Source: Kudoa neothunni (Eukaryota; Cnidaria). Taken from it: a stretch of DNA of 64,000 bases. Positions 47,194 to 61,529 of this stretch are shown here, piece after piece; the first letter of the stretch is position 1; every line of letters starts with the position of its first letter. Position numbers and translations under genes: made by a program. The notes beneath the pieces were generated by a model, which saw nothing but the letters and a program-made list of their open reading frames with translations, searched no databases and had not been told where the DNA came from. The stretch covers positions 15,748,001 to 15,812,000 of the forward strand of contig OZ199838.1 of NCBI GenBank assembly GCA_964304625.1. Reading direction: 5' to 3'.

Positions 47194-48368
47194 CAGTGAC
47201 TTATGGGTCGTCTTTCTATAGCTAACAGAAAGAAATTTCTAACCCTATCGAAAAAAGTAGGAATTATCAAACACTATGAAAAGATATCGAATAATCCAAA
47301 TTAAGAAAAATTCTTAATAAAGGAGAACATATAGATATCGATCATCAATAAAGCCGATGAATTCCTCCTTGATGATGATCTTGATGATGATCTTGATCTT
47401 GATCTTGATGATGATCTTGATCTTGATGATGCCTCAAAGGAAACACGTTTGTCTACTGGCTGGTTTTATGGCTTTATAGCTTTATAAAAAGATTTAATAT
47501 CTCTCGTAATACATTTTTCGGTGGATCTAAAGGTGTAAACAATATTTTCAATGCAGACGAAAATGTTATTAATATTTTTATGTGTTGTATATCTTGCGTA
47601 GGTAAATAAAAATGGGTGCAAACAATCAAAAATAAGAATAACCGCTTTATCTACCTGCTCTATGGTTGGAGAAAAATTAGACCCATTAATAATAGGTAGG
47701 TTTTCAAAGCCCCGTTGTTTTGGATCAATTAAAAAACTGCCGTTGGATTATGAAGCAAACACCCTAATTTGAACCTTTCCAATATTACTTTATGTTTCTT
47801 GCCACCTAATGCTACTAGCGTTTTGCAACCTCTTGACCAAGGGATAATCAACAATGTTAAAGTAATTTATAAGAAACATTCAAGGGAGTCTCTTATACAG
47901 AGATTGGAAGCGATGTTTCTGTTGAAGAATTCATGAGATCATGTAAAAACCGAAACAATTGTAAATTGTTTTAGAAAGTCATTTTTCCCCATGCCAAGAA
48001 GAATTAGATACTCTCAGAGCAAATGAAAATTAAACCATCGAATTAAATGAAATGATGGAAGAAGAAGTCAATATAATCACTAGAAATCCAGAAGTTTGTG
48101 CTGCTCATGAAGTGGATAACGATAATGATAGAGATATTCTAAAACAAAAAGCCCACAAATGTTAAAGCAAATAACAAAATTCGGCGATCTAATTTTAGGA
48201 GCGGCTGCGTTAAAAATTATTTTAAAAGTAACAGTAGTTAAGTAGGCTAGTTAGCGAAAATATTGTGTATTATTTTTAATTTTTGTTTATTTTCGCATGC
48301 GCAAAGTTATGTGTGGTGCGTAATGACTTTGAATTCCCTTTTGATTACGCACGACCCATAAGTCACTG
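47194..48368 (+). mobile_element. pogo/Tigger-like transposon, right copy
   Basis: Mirror of 25640-26790, 24 bp longer because the Asp/Leu-coding simple repeat at about 47366-47427 is expanded in multiples of three bases. Same TIRs and TA flanks. Confidence 0.88.
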
Positions 48369-48746
48369 TATTTGTATTACATTGATAATTATTAAAAATT
48401 ACGATTATTGTAATTTCAAGTTATTTATATTATATTTTGGAATTGAAATATTTCGTAATAAATTTTAAGAAAATTACTTCTATGCCTTGGTGATATTTAC
48501 GTCACAAAAAATTTAGTGTAATCTGATATATAATTTAGACCTCTTTTAGAGTATAATATGTTATATTCAAAATGCTATGTTTAAAATAAAGTTTATTAGG
48601 TATGAAGCCTATTACAGTCGAGACTGAATATCGCGTGCGCATTGTACTATACAATACGATTTTTCCGTGTTTACGTCCGATGCCAATTAGTGAAAATCAA
48701 TTTTTTACACATAAATATATTATTTAATTAAATGAAATGTGATTTA

Positions 48747-48899
48747 TCAAATTTTGTCGAAAAAGGTTGGAATTTTAGTTTGTCGGAATCTTTCTCTTGA
48801 TATTTTTAAAACTCGGTCCATTATGGGATGTAAATCACAGAATCCCGTCGGATCTTCTTTAATAAAAGCTTCCCTCAGAAAGTTCACTGCATTTTTCAT
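48747..48899 (-). mobile_element. Tigger C-terminal fragment, right copy
   Basis: Mirror of 25109-25261. It differs by two substitutions near the start (NFLREAF), and this version looks closer to the family. Confidence 0.45.
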
Positions 48900-49237
48900 T
48901 TAATGATTATTTATCGTTAGAAAAATTTGATATTGATACAGATATACAACTTAACTCATTAATACACAAGAACGGAACTTTATGGTCGATGAACCCGCCG
49001 TTGTCATTCAGAACATGTGTTGCAAATATTATGAATAGTCGTCCTGATGTCTCTTCGTTTTTATTACAAAATACGATTGATACTTTCAGAATAATATTTG
49101 GTTCTGTTATGTAAGCCATTATTTTAAAACATACTAGTACATGGGTTCATTAGCTGTTTATTTCCTATGGGATATCACAGGGATAATCTAGATTCGGTTA
49201 AAGAGGTATTTGGCTGGATTTTTTGTAATTATTGAAT

Positions 49238-50063
49238 CTTAATAACTTTAAAATTTTAAGACTTATTTATCGGAACTCCGTCGGGTGCATGTGTAATCTC
49301 GATATTTTTCAATAAACATTCATAAATTGGTTATATTTCATGTTTGTTATCATATAAACACAAGTGTTACAATATCAAATTCAATTATACAGGTTAAAGT
49401 GTGAATAGTTTAAAAACGAGAAGACAACCTCGTGCTTTCAAAATGCATTTTCTTAATTTTCTTCGAACTGACGAGTTTTTTAATAATAAATCAACACCAT
49501 ATTTAGATAAACATTTAATTTCAATAGATAACTAATTCAAGTTTGATTATATGAAGTCATTACTTTTTAGGAGGGATTGTTACATGTATATTAAATGTAG
49601 CAATAAAAATATCGCTTACAATTTTTTTTTCAATGTTTACACATATAAAAGGTTAAAAATAATCAATATTACCATTTTTAAAAATTCGGAAACCTAATTT
49701 TAATAACAAAAACTCGATAATTTCTTAATTTAAAAAAAGAAAATTAATTAAAAAAAATTATAAACTAAAACAAATCCTGCTACATTAATATTTATATTTG
49801 AGAGTTTGCAAAATATTCTTGTATAGTAAAAAAATGTGATTTTTTTGTGAAACTTGCATAAAGTTTATTTTTAAAGTTAATTTATATAAAATTGTTATAT
49901 ATCATCAATAGTAGAAAATCTAAGTAGTAATAATAAATAACTTTCAAGTTAATAACTAAGAAAGAAACAACATAATTCAATGTTTGTGAAAAAAGATACA
50001 GATTACCCGTGTATCCGACGGAGTTCCGATAAAAAATTCTTAACATTTAAAAGTTATTATTTG
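49238..50063. mobile_element. Foldback MITE, right copy
   Basis: Mirror of the element at about 23945-24770; its CGGAACTCCGTCGG ends fall at about 49271 and 50028. Confidence 0.65.
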
Positions 50064-51778
50064 TTTATGAACAATTGTGAAAAAACAAATATGAAAAAAC
50101 AAAGATTTTAAAGAAAAATGAATAGATCTTCCACTAACGTCGCATTAGATGGAATTAAAGGAATCTTATGAGTAACATGAAAGCATGATTTCCTCGGTGC
50201 GATCATAATCACACTTTGTAAACCTTGTAAGCCTTGTAAGCACGGCGCAAGCGTGCATATTATTAAGTTTAGTGCCGTGGTTTCTGGGTCAATTTTTGGT
50301 TCGATGACAAAATTAACTTTTTCGCTTTCACAGTAAGCAGCTAATCATATACGCTTCATAAATTCAATTTAGAATAGTAAACATTTACAATGATGAAATA
50401 GAAAGCATGGACAACAATATGGAGTGAACATAGTTGTGAAATTGACTTGAGTTATTATTGATTAATAGAGAAACGCCAAAATTAAAAACAAAAATTGAAC
50501 AAGTACGTAGCCTAAATACAAGCTATGCTCATCAGATGTATAACATAACCAAAGCAAATATGAAAGAGATGTATCATCAATTTATTTACATTTACATATA
50601 GGCAAAAATAACGTTAAAATAGGCGAAAGGGAACCTCACTGGGTTGGTCTAACGAAGTGAAACAGCAGTTTTTTGACGAGAAATTGCTGTAAACCATCAA
50701 TAATTTATTTAAGTTGTCACTCCGCGCATTTCTAGGTGTCTTTACACGGCGACCGAAAGCCACGTGATTGTAGGATTCATATTATTCTCATACGAAATTT
50801 ACTATAATAAGCCGGTTTTCTATATGTGTGTGTGTGTGTGTGTGTATTTCAGTGAACACCACTAATTAAGTGTGTAGCCTAGAGATGCAGGTATCGTCTA
50901 GCCACCAATCTATTGGAATTGGTTCGCATCTGATGGACATTTTGATGAGATCATCATTAAAGTACATAATATTTAAATTTGTGTGCATTTAAAGCTGACT
51001 AAAAATTGGTTAATAATAAATTTTTAAATATTTTTCGACCGTACACAATTTTATTGTCATGCGTGTATTCGAAATTGGGATTATTTATGCCACCAATGTA
51101 CTTAATTATAATAATCCCACCAAGCCTTTTTAAATATTTGTGTAAATATCTGTGTATTAATTAATTAATTAATTAATTAATTAATCAATCAATCAATCAA
51201 TCAATCAATTTATTTATTTAGGTGTGGAATCGATAGGATTGTGTTGACAGTTCTTCAAGGTAGTAGCATTGGTGTTTTATAGCGGTGGTGTAATTGGTTT
51301 TTATGACTGTAGATAATGTGAAGGCATTGAATTTTTATTCGAAACAAGGGTATTGTATTGTTGTAACGAGTGGGGATGAAAGCTTATTTTAATCTGTTTA
51401 CACAGGTTTTCAAAAGACATAACATGCGCAACTCACGACGACCTAACTGTCGATTATTTCATTTACAGCTGTTATTGTAGTAGCTAGATTTGAGTGTCGA
51501 GACTGTTTTAAAAATTGTGTTTCTATTCAAATAAATGCTGTCCAATAACCGTGCGCAACCTCATAGGTAATGCATGTTCACAATATAATTGTCGGCGATC
51601 TTCGGCAAAACTTGTTTACTGCCTACGTCGGACTGAGTGAGTGACAGTTGCGTTTGTATCATATCCAACCCACAAGTAATATTACTACCGGTATTGTTAT
51701 CATTGATATTGACTTGAAAATCACATTAGAACTTTAAAACTAGTAATTGACGTCTAAAAATAAACTCACCCCTGATTA
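50064..51778. other. Mirror of the hnRNP upstream region
   Basis: Holds the same (GT)n and (AATT/AATC)n microsatellites; no gene recognised. Confidence 0.45.
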
Positions 51779-51791
51779 GTATATAAATAGT
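51779..51791 (+). promoter_or_regulatory. TATA box of hnRNP gene (right copy)
   Basis: AGTATATAAATAG, about 37-48 bp before the ATG at 51827. Confidence 0.5.
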
Positions 51792-51826
51792 TGATAGTAA
51801 TCTTGTTGAAACCTACAGAGACTATA

Positions 51827-53533
51827 ATGCAATCGGCTACTAATTTTAATAACAACGATAAAACTGACGAACCTGTAAGTGTTTATTTAATTTGTGTTGG
51901 TTGTGTGTAAAATGTGTTACATCTGCTGTTGTTACCGTTTGCGGCAGTAATTGTGATGTTATGTCTTAAATTGTGTTCACTTAATTGTATGATCGAATTT
52001 AACGTCATAATAACTACACAGTCGTCCTATTGTAATGCGGCTAGCAATTATTAAACGCCAAAAAATATGATGTGTAACTTGTTTGGATGGTGTACTAATT
52101 TTGGTTGCGTAGAATGCCAACAATCAGGTGTCAAACAATGGCTCCAATATGAATTCATCTGCCGAGAAAAAAGTGTTCAATGAGAATCTATGCAAGGTTT
52201 TCATTGGAAACATTGCCCGAACTGCTACAGAGGACCAGTTGAAAGAGTTTTTCGAACAAAAATCCGTCCACTTTAAAGAAATGTCACTGATGAAAGATCC
52301 CGTCAATCCAACAATGAATCGCGGATTTGGTTTCTTCACGCTGAATTCTGAGGATGAAACTGACAGCTTGTTGTTCATCGAAATGGAACCATTCCAAGGA
52401 AAAACTGTAGTCCTTTTGTTGCTTGTGATGTTGTTGGTGAATGTTAAATTATTCGATGGTTGCTGTTATTATAGTTGGATATCAAAAGAGCGGCACCTAA
52501 AGATGTCGATGATCCGCTTATTCAAACTAAAACTGACCGTGTTTTCGTTGGTGGACTGCCCCAAGTCTACACAGTAGAAGAAATCACCGATCTCTTCAAC
52601 GAAAAATATGCAAACATCGGAAAAGTTGTTGAGGTAACTTTTCGATCATTTTGACTTTGGTGAGCTTGTTGTACATACATGGCTGAATCTCAATTGGATA
52701 GGTTATTCCCAAAAAAGACAAAATCACTGGCAAGAGTCGTGGATTCTGCTTCATCGTGTTTGATAATTTCCATGTCGTCGATAAAATCATGATCGACAAT
52801 CGTTTCCCATATCTCAACAACAAACGTCTCGAGGTGAGAAAAGCCAACCCCGATTTCCCCATTCAAGGCGCTCCCCCCGCCGATGCTGGTGGTATGATGC
52901 GACGACCCAGCGGTCCTGGAGGAAAAGTTCCCAGAACTGGTGGAGATAGAAATCAACGTATGAGTCAAAATCCGTATAGAAACGGTTCCAACCAAATGTC
53001 CAACATGAGACATCCTCCTCGTAGACAGGTTTCGATTTGATATTGTTTCCTGTTGTCGTATCAATTACGTTTTAGTCACCGTACATGAACAATCAATCTA
53101 TGCACGGTTCCCAATATCCCAGACAAAACTATGGTTACACCAATAGACCTCCCCCAGCTGCCTACGCTGAAACCTCTCCGTCCATGAACAACCCACACAT
53201 GCAACCTTCGTATGGTTCCCACATGCCTGAGGTGGCCTCCTATGGAGGTGGTAACACCGGCTACGTTCCTTACGGCGCGTCAGCACAACAACCACCAGCT
53301 CCTTCTTCCTACTCTTCAGGTTGTTCAATTGTATTTTTTATTACTGACCAACGATTGTGTGTGTTCCAGGTGGAAGTCAATATTCTGTCAATCCTTATGG
53401 AGCTGTGAACTACGGTGTCAATCAAGGTGGATCATACCAACCAAACCAAATGCCGTCATATCCCGGCTCTACAAATAACAATGTTTCGTCCTCTAATCCC
53501 TCATCAAACCCAAACCATCCAGGGGGCTATTAG
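51827..53533 (+). CDS. Two-RRM hnRNP (A/B, squid-like), intact right copy
   Basis: Six exons in phase: 51827-51874, 52113-52406, 52475-52633, 52702-53028, 53076-53319, 53370-53533, encoding 411 residues. After an Asn-rich leader, RRM1 (about 44-118) shows KVFIGN and RGFGFFTL, and RRM2 (about 136-212) shows RVFVGGL and RGFCFIVF. The linker is KRAAPKDVDDPL. The tail from ~218 carries GGMMRRPSGPGGKVPRTGGD and is then rich in Tyr, Gly, Pro, Ser and Asn with GYVPYGAS and NPYGAVNYG, ending NHPGGY, a prion-like low-complexity domain typical of hnRNPs. Such proteins package nascent pre-mRNA and affect splicing, export and localisation. The 238-bp first intron separates a 16-residue leader exon. Confidence 0.95.
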
Positions 53534-54078
53534 AATTGCGCGCCGAGTTTAGTCACTTCACACATATTAAGAAACGAAACTAATGTATTACTAAATAATA
53601 TTTGTGCGTAGTGTATGCTCTGGTTCCGTTTTCTTGCAATGACGTTAGCGCATTAACAGGATTTAAGTGTCTCGTGCTGGGTCACTTTTTTTTCGGTTTT
53701 ATAAACTACAATATTTTACATCCTGAAGAACATGCATGCGAAGTATTCTGATGGAATTTTGTATAGTTCTCCTAATCTAGCTCAGAATTAATTGTACGGT
53801 GTACGTTGGGTGATCAATTTCACGCTTCTTTTAAGAACCTATTTACTTAGGATATTGATTGGTCATTGTCTGTGCAATGTGTTTTTTATAAAAATTTGTG
53901 TAAAATATCTACTATTTAGACTCCTAATGGCATCCTAGAGATGAACAATCAAATAATCAAAAAAACCTAGAAAAGTTTTTAGACTATAAAAGTAGAAACT
54001 ATTTGCATTCAACACAATTTAATTCTGTTGATGGAGATGTATATGAGTGGATTATAGTAGGCGTCGTCGCGATAATCA
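53534..54078. other. hnRNP 3' flank
   Basis: Mirror of 19939-20483; no gene recognised. Confidence 0.4.
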
Positions 54079-54082
54079 TTAA

Positions 54083-55549
54083 CCCTCCGTGGGACGCGTA
54101 AAAAACTTAACGTGAACACACGCATGGGGTCCATTGGACCTTGGACCCCACGAGGAAAAAACTCGATGTAAATTGCCACATATATATTATTTTAATCGAT
54201 TTTTGCAACTGTGACACGCTGTTCGGGTTATTTTATCGTTTTGGCGAGGACACAAATGGCAACGTTTTTTAGCGATGAGATTGTTGGATTCTTGTGAGAA
54301 ATTGATTTCTGGTGGTTCTATAAAGTTTTAATCAAAATAAATTATGTTTAGTACCTTTTCCACAGATTTCCTCTTCCATAAGCTGCATGGATAACAATTT
54401 CAAAAAATCTTTCCCTCTTATTTGTTTGCTCAATTTTATATAGTAAATAACAAAAACGTTGATTGATACAACGTCTAACAAAGTGTGAAATATTATTGCT
54501 GGCCATTCTCTAGTTGTTCAATAGGTGGAATAATTGACACACATTTGGTCAACTGTATCAATACCACCCTTGGTAGAGTTATAAATGAAATAATTTATGG
54601 AATTTTGGGGGGTTTTCTAAGTCGACTATTGGTCTGTGATGAAATGTGCTCAACACAATGACCGATTTATTCTTTTCAGGGTCATATGAATTAGGCGTTA
54701 ACTCTTTAATATATGCAAATTTCGATGAGTACAGCTCTTTTGTTTTTGATGCTAAAAATTCACCAGGAATTTCTTTTTTATTTCGTTTTAAAGTTATGTT
54801 TTCTGTCAGAACCTAAAATTGATTGTGCAAGACGCATAACTACACTTTGAGCAGAATTATTCACGTTATTCTGAACTCCCACATAAACTTCGAAGTTTAA
54901 AGTATAAAATGTCTTTGAATCTATTAAAATTGAAATTTGTTTGCATAATGGAATGCCGAAGTCAACATCTGCCCAGAGTTCATTCATGTCGGTTAAATTC
55001 ACCTTTTGTTATTGCAAGAAAATGGTGCAATCACGTTCTCGTTTGAAATTTGACTTTATGTTTTTTAATATTGCATCTGTAAAAAATTAGCTCCAGATTT
55101 GAACTTCTGTGTTAATATTATCAGGAATGTGTATTTGATTTTTGTTGTTTTAAGATATCGTACTTCCTCTTTTTAGAAAATAATCCAACAGGATTAGCTG
55201 ACTATTCAAAGTTCTTTCCATAAAATTTATCTTTATTTCCATCAAAAGTTTCCAATGTTGAGTAATTTTTAGATATATCGGTTTTTTCTAATACCAAATC
55301 ATCACTACATGAGTCCTCGCTATGGCACTCTTGATCGGATAGGTAGGAATCGTTGTTATCACCGTCAAGAAATTTTCTTAAATCCATCCAAGTTAACAGA
55401 AAGGTTAAATAAAAAAATATGCGAATAGAACTTACCGTTTGGAGCTAAGTTAGTTAAAACCAGAATTATCGGAGACAAAAATTCACGTGGGGTCCAACAA
55501 GATCCCACTAATCCAAAGGATCTCAACCGTATTTTTCGAATTTACCCTC
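54083..55549 (-). mobile_element. Second piggyBac family, right copy
   Basis: Mirror of 18468-19934, with TTAA at 54079-54082 and 55550-55553. The same blocks are readable on the minus strand; still broken. Confidence 0.85.
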
Positions 55550-56008
55550 TTAATTTGGAAGTCACATGTCATATTTGCTTTAAGGTTTTATACTGGCTTA
55601 ACAATGACAGAGGCTATTTGAGGGATAGGTTCTAATTTCATAAACTCTTACTCACAAGCTGTCTACAAATTTAATTTATTAGATTTTGGTAAATTGAATT
55701 ATTTCTATTCCAATCCTTCACTACTAAGGCCAGACATAATTAAAAATAGTCAAAACTAATGACACCTAAAGATTATTTGCCATGCAAATCGTCACATTAA
55801 GTGTTATTATTAAGCTGCGGCATTAAAGAAAAATATTTTAAGCATTTGGGAGAACTTAATGAGTTTAATGACTCTGAATATTATAATTCCTTAGAAATAC
55901 TTGAGTACGTGTACGTGACTAACCACATAATGCAAAAATTATTCTTATTCAGTTTTGATGTCGTCTAAAATTTATCCCAGGAGGTAAAATTACACCCGGT
56001 TGAGTATA

Positions 56009-57014
56009 CAGTAGTATATGGGTGTAACATAGAAGTTGGAAAAATGAAAACCACTATGTTGCATCTATTATTACGCTGGACACATTCAAATAGCGCGTGC
56101 ATTAAGACAAAAATAATAGTTTCCTATCGATCAGATAATAAATAATAAATTAAATTGAAGCAAAAATTAACTTGTATACTTTTTCTTATTAGAACACCAT
56201 TTTATTTATAACAAGTTTTCTAACTTTTTCCAATTAATATAATTACTCTTGGTTTGATATGATAACTTTATTAATATAATTAGAGTCGTCAAAATTTTAG
56301 AGGTGTCGACTGTCTTGCTTTCAAGAGTTTCTTCAATAGTAGGATTTGTGAATTCTAGTGATTTCCACTTTTTTAATCAGCCCAATTATGTCATGTTTAA
56401 ATTGGTCATCATCAGGAACATCATAGGAATAAACATTTAGTGGATTTTAAGAGAGGAAAAATGATTTCCTAAAGCAGTTAACTATGGTTTCCGTTTGATA
56501 TATTCTCATCATTTGAAAACTTTAACAATTCCACGATCCAATGCCTGAAGCACACTGGTTGTGTTCGAAGAAAAGTAGCAGCGTTACATTAGGCACGCAT
56601 ATTTTTGTGGGTTGAGAAAAAGTCGAGAAATAATCAAATCGTTTCTCTTAGAAATAGTGAGTTGCCTATTCTATTTTTTAAGAAAAGACACAAAAATGGA
56701 ATGGATCATTTAGACCTTTTTATTATCATGACATTTTATTGGCTAATTTTTCCATTGCTTGGAGCTTCGCATCTTTACTATATGATGATATGATATGATA
56801 TGATATGATATGATTGATATGAACTCGTAGAACTTTATAATTTCGAGTTTTATGGTAGTGGTTTTGTGTCGCTAAAATTGACGCTCCATCCAGCAAGTTT
56901 TTAAAACTAACATTTTGTTGAAAATAATTTATTTATTGACAAGTGATTATTTTTATTTAAATAAGTAGTAAACAAGTAAATTTTTAAAAATCGCATACGA
57001 CCCATACACTACGG
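56009..57014 (-). mobile_element. pogo/Tigger-like relic, right copy
   Basis: Mirror of 17009-18007, a few bases longer, partly from one extra unit in the (GATAT)n microsatellite. Confidence 0.7.
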
Positions 57015-57606
57015 TATATCATTAATTACTTCTTTAAGCTCAGAAAGAGTCTGGACTTTCCACACCTCAGACGAATCTATAAATGATAATATATTTTGTG
57101 TTTTTCAATATTAAACATTTCTTAGTATTGACTGAGGAGTTTTTTCATGAATTAAAAACGAACACAAGTAATAAATCCCAAATAATCTATAATCAGTAAG
57201 AACTATCACACCCTATCATGGAAAGTTCTGTAGAATTTTCTCAATATAGTTAGTTAAATATTTAAGTCATGCTGAATCCTATTTTCCACGATGATTTAAT
57301 ATGGAGGAAATGAGTAATTACTTTAATAATTTAATTTCAAAAATTGCATGTTGATCTTGAAATACTGTATCTATGCGTCCACTACTATGACTATGAGGCC
57401 AACGGAAAAAGGAAAGTAAAAAAATAAAATCTGTAAAAAAGTAAATAGGAAACGATAGAATGAAAAAGATATAGCTGACATAAAAATGCCTACTCTAAAA
57501 AGAATACAATTTATTTAGACCTAATGAAGTTCCAGAGAATAAAAACACAACGGGCGGGCGCAAGGTATAAACGCATAAAATAAATCAGCAATGATGTACA
57601 CAATTG

Positions 57607-59087
57607 TTATATAGAACCTATAGCTTCTCCAGTTCCTGTGAAACCAAAAATATGAATATTTCCTGTTTCATTGTCATTTTTATCCTTCGAAAAACAGATG
57701 AAATTTAATTTAACTTAATCTAATCGAAAACTTAAAAACCTTTTCACCATAAGCGTAAGCTAGGAGATAATTTCGAGGGTGCCAAGCGACAGTGAAAGTT
57801 GAGCCACTGCAAGGTATTTCACAAATTTGATCGCCACTTTCAGCGACGGCAATATCTATGTAGTTATCCTCGGAAGCGGAAGCAAGTAGTTTCCCATCAT
57901 AACTAAAACTCACACTTCTAACAGGCCAACTACAACAAATTTAATAGATTCAAACAATGCTCCTCAAACTAACAAACTCTAAACGAGATAATGTGTTCAC
58001 ACAAATCCATTCGTCAACATCCCACAACGACACAAGTGCATCTGCTCCACCAACTGCAAAATACCTAAATCACATCATTCCTCAATCCGAACGTGCATCT
58101 ACGCATTTATCTATGCATATATGCGCATCTATGGTGGTAATCACTTTCCAGTTGGGTCGAATTTGATGCAAATACAGTTGGCAGAGTGCGCTTTCAAGGT
58201 GGTTACTAGTTGCATTTCTGGGTAGCTGAAATAATCATAATTTTAATTGAAAAAAAGAGATTGGCGCATAGAAGAAGCACTTATAGATAAAAATGCAACC
58301 GTTGCCATTAGTCACATAAAACTTTTCATTACGATTGTCCCATGCAATTTCATTCACCTATGGTAAGGCGGAACAATAATTTTAGCTCGCAACCATAGCA
58401 AAACATTACTTCAACTTTGAATTGTTCCTCTTTGACAACTTTAAATGTGTTGGTATCTATGAACGATATCAAGTCATTCTAGATAAGGTGATTATCGAAT
58501 CAGATTGAATATGGTTGTGGAGTTCCGCCCAAATACTTTATTTCCAACGGCGATAGTTGATGAATCTGGACTCCAGCATATATTAATGTTATCTCCAGAG
58601 GTTTGAACTTTTTGAGCACATGTTCCACCTAAAAAGTAACCATTTCTTTAGTGGATGAAGTTTGTCTATATGTGAAAATAAGGCTGACTTCTTAGATCCC
58701 AAATCCTGACAGTTTTATCGGCTGACGCTGATGCTAAAAGATCTGGGTTGATGGGACTCCAGCAAACCTGATCCACACTGGCGCCATGATCTTTAAAAAG
58801 TGAACGTTTACGAAGTGTTTCTTTGTCCAAGGACATCACGCAAACGCTATTGTCGTGCGAACCTGACGCTATGTACTTTCCGTCGCAATTCCAAGCAACG
58901 CTGTGTATCTAGAATGAGTTTTTGTCAAATTGATAACTGATGCTACGCATTGATCAAACGAATAATTTATAATAAACGATTTTTATCACACTTTAGATTC
59001 ATGTGATAAGTATGAGTGTGAGTTGCAGTGTTTTTTAAAGTGTCTTTTCGTATCGTCCACATACTTATCCAAAAGAGTGGGTTCCAT
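57607..59087 (-). CDS. THO complex subunit 3 (THOC3/Tex1), intact right copy
   Basis: Mirror of 14939-16417 with the same nine exons. The last exon has the base missing on the left and encodes DKNDNETGNIHIFGF then TGTGEAIGSI, which aligns with the usual THOC3 C-terminus (a Glu/Gly-Thr-x-x-Phe-Gly end). Total 329 residues against ~350 in other animals. This is the better gene model of the two. Confidence 0.94.
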
Positions 59088-60321
59088 AGCTAATTTATTA
59101 TCTTAATGATAACGCGCATGCGCGCATATTATTTTACTAATAATTACGATTTGGAGAATATTTAGAATAAACAAATTATTAATTAGGATTGTTTTCTATC
59201 AATATTTTTGAATCGCGTTTATTCATACAATTTTTGTACAAATGATTTGAATTAAAGTGAAAATTACTTAAAAAAATAGAAATATAATTTAAGCAAATCA
59301 TATAATTATTTTAGTATTGTTTGAAATCTACTCAAAGGAACAAGTTTAAGACAGAGTTGGATGAAAAATTAACACTAAAATATTCCTGTAAGAAGACCTT
59401 GAAGTGTAAAATCTATCAATTTACACAAATGTCGAGCAAATTATTATAATATGACAACGGAATAAATCTTAAATGGCATAAAGAGCTCTAATGGATTTGC
59501 AGACATTCTTTTCGGCGAGAAATTTTGGACACAACTAGCTAAATTCGTACGTTTTTTTAAATGTCTTATATTTCCAGGTTTTTCCCTCTTGTTCTTTGAT
59601 AGATTGAATAATACCAAATCAGTATTTTGAATGTAATTAAATACTGCAAATTTACAAAAATAGAAATATAATCGTAATTGATTTCATATTAGGATATCTT
59701 CATCGGAAGTTTTGTATAGGCAAAGTAAAATTGTATATTTTATTAATTTCTTCTAATTTCTCAAAGCATGGAGAAATTTAGGCTAAAAATAATGTGGCAA
59801 ATATCTATGATAATAAACTCATTTAAAAATTTTTGATCTAGTTGAGACTAATATTTTGATTTTATACAACGTTAATAGTGATGGCGTATAACTAGGGAAT
59901 ACAATTTTTGGAAGAATCGACGTCTATAAATAAAGGAGATCATACACAGATCTGCTCAAGCATTTCTATGACCGCTTAAAACACAAATTAACATTTCATA
60001 TAATATATCAAAGCATATTTTCTTCGTAGATTCATTTTTAGAATAAACTTAATAATATATGTGTATATATTTTAATTTCACTGAAATCTCAAAGTTCCAA
60101 GTTCAATTGCAAGATATTTTAGTCTTTTTATACTTGCCGTAGAGTTAGATATTCATCTGTACTGCTCTTGATATAAAACATCAAAATTTTTGTAATTCAT
60201 TTATATAAAATTAAATTAACATAAACTATATTATTATAATAAAGATATATTTAAAAAATATAACTAAAAAAAATGTAATTAAATGGTTTTAAAACTCACA
60301 AAATTAAAATGTTTCCATATT

Positions 60322-60372
<51 letters not shown>

Positions 60373-60765
60373 ACATATGTTTATATAGGAGTAATTTTTT
60401 TGAAGAAAATTAAAAACCAACAAGATTAATTTAGATTATCAAAAACCTTTTAAAAATTTTATAATGCAACTAATCGATGAGTCGTAATATGTAAATCTTA
60501 TTTTCATGTTAGTAGGATGATATAATTTAAAGGGGTTAATTCTTATATCGAACAATATTCAGTATTTTACTTTTAATTTTCAATAACTAAAAGCCATCGG
60601 AAATTAAAACTTAAAGTAAACAAAATTTTATCGAAAAAGCAAATATAAAACTTAAGTTGTTGTTTTTCTCATGATTGAAATAGCATGAATAAATATTTTA
60701 ATACGAAACCTAATGGTTACATAATATCTAAAGTTATTTACAAATATTGACGAAATTGATTACTG
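59088..60765. other. Mirror of gene-free stretch 13263-14938
   Basis: Contains the (TA)n run at about 60322-60370; nothing else recognised. Confidence 0.5.
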
Positions 60766-61000
60766 TTAACCCTTCGAGTAAAAAGGGGTGTATTTCCGTA
60801 TTTCCACCCCAGGCAGGAGATTGTTGATGAAATTTTTTCCCATTACAAATGCGATAGATACAATTCACGTTCCTATTAATCCTTTAAACTTATGTAATAC
60901 GTAAAATGCGAAAACAAAATTTTAATTTTTTTTTATTGCGACATAAATTAACGCTAAAACAGCTTCCGAGTAAAATTGGGGCGTGTTTACACCCCAAGGT
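60766..61000. repeat. Tandem piggyBac-like ends, right copy
   Basis: Mirror of 13030-13262; it begins TTAACCCTTCGAGTAAAA. Confidence 0.4.
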
Positions 61001-61102
61001 TTTTTTGATAAATTTGTTTAAAATATTTTAAGAAATATATTTGCATCTTTTTAGATAATTCTAATTGTTAAATAACCCTTAAACTGACAATAACATATTC
61101 AG

Positions 61103-61330
61103 TTGACTGAATGCGCTTGCGCGGAAGTGTGGGTTTATGTGATTACAGGGGTAGTTGTTCTGATTATGATTTCTTATTTGATCATAATATATCATCAGAT
61201 AATGAAGATTATACCATTATACCAATTAGTTGATAAACATGGAGTGCTACGGACAGCTGAAATTATAATAAATAATCGTCCAGGCCTTTCTCACCACATA
61301 TCTCAAAATGTTAACGTAGCTGTTGATTGA
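61103..61330 (+). CDS. Exon of unknown small membrane protein, right copy
   Basis: Mirror of 12698-12925, open over all 75 codons after a CAG acceptor. It differs from the left by Pro for Leu in the NNRPGLSHH block. Hydrophobic segment ITGVVVLIMISYLIIIY. No family recognised, and no first exon found between 61000 and 61100. Confidence 0.4.
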   Translation: MTECACAEVWVYVITGVVVLIMISYLIIIYHQIMKIIPLYQLVDKHGVLRTAEIIINNRPGLSHHISQNVNVAVD

Positions 61331-61529
61331 TACTTTTAAGGTGTTATCTAATCATGATATATACAATGTTATTTTAAAATTTACAAATCAATCAATATGT
61401 AGGGAAATTGTTGGTTGAATTGAATGTTAAAGTTATAAATTTTTTATGCGTTTGTAAAAAAATCTATTTCAATAAAACGAGTTTATTTATTTATTCTCAT
61501 ATGAAATCCAAATATTATATTCTGATTTG

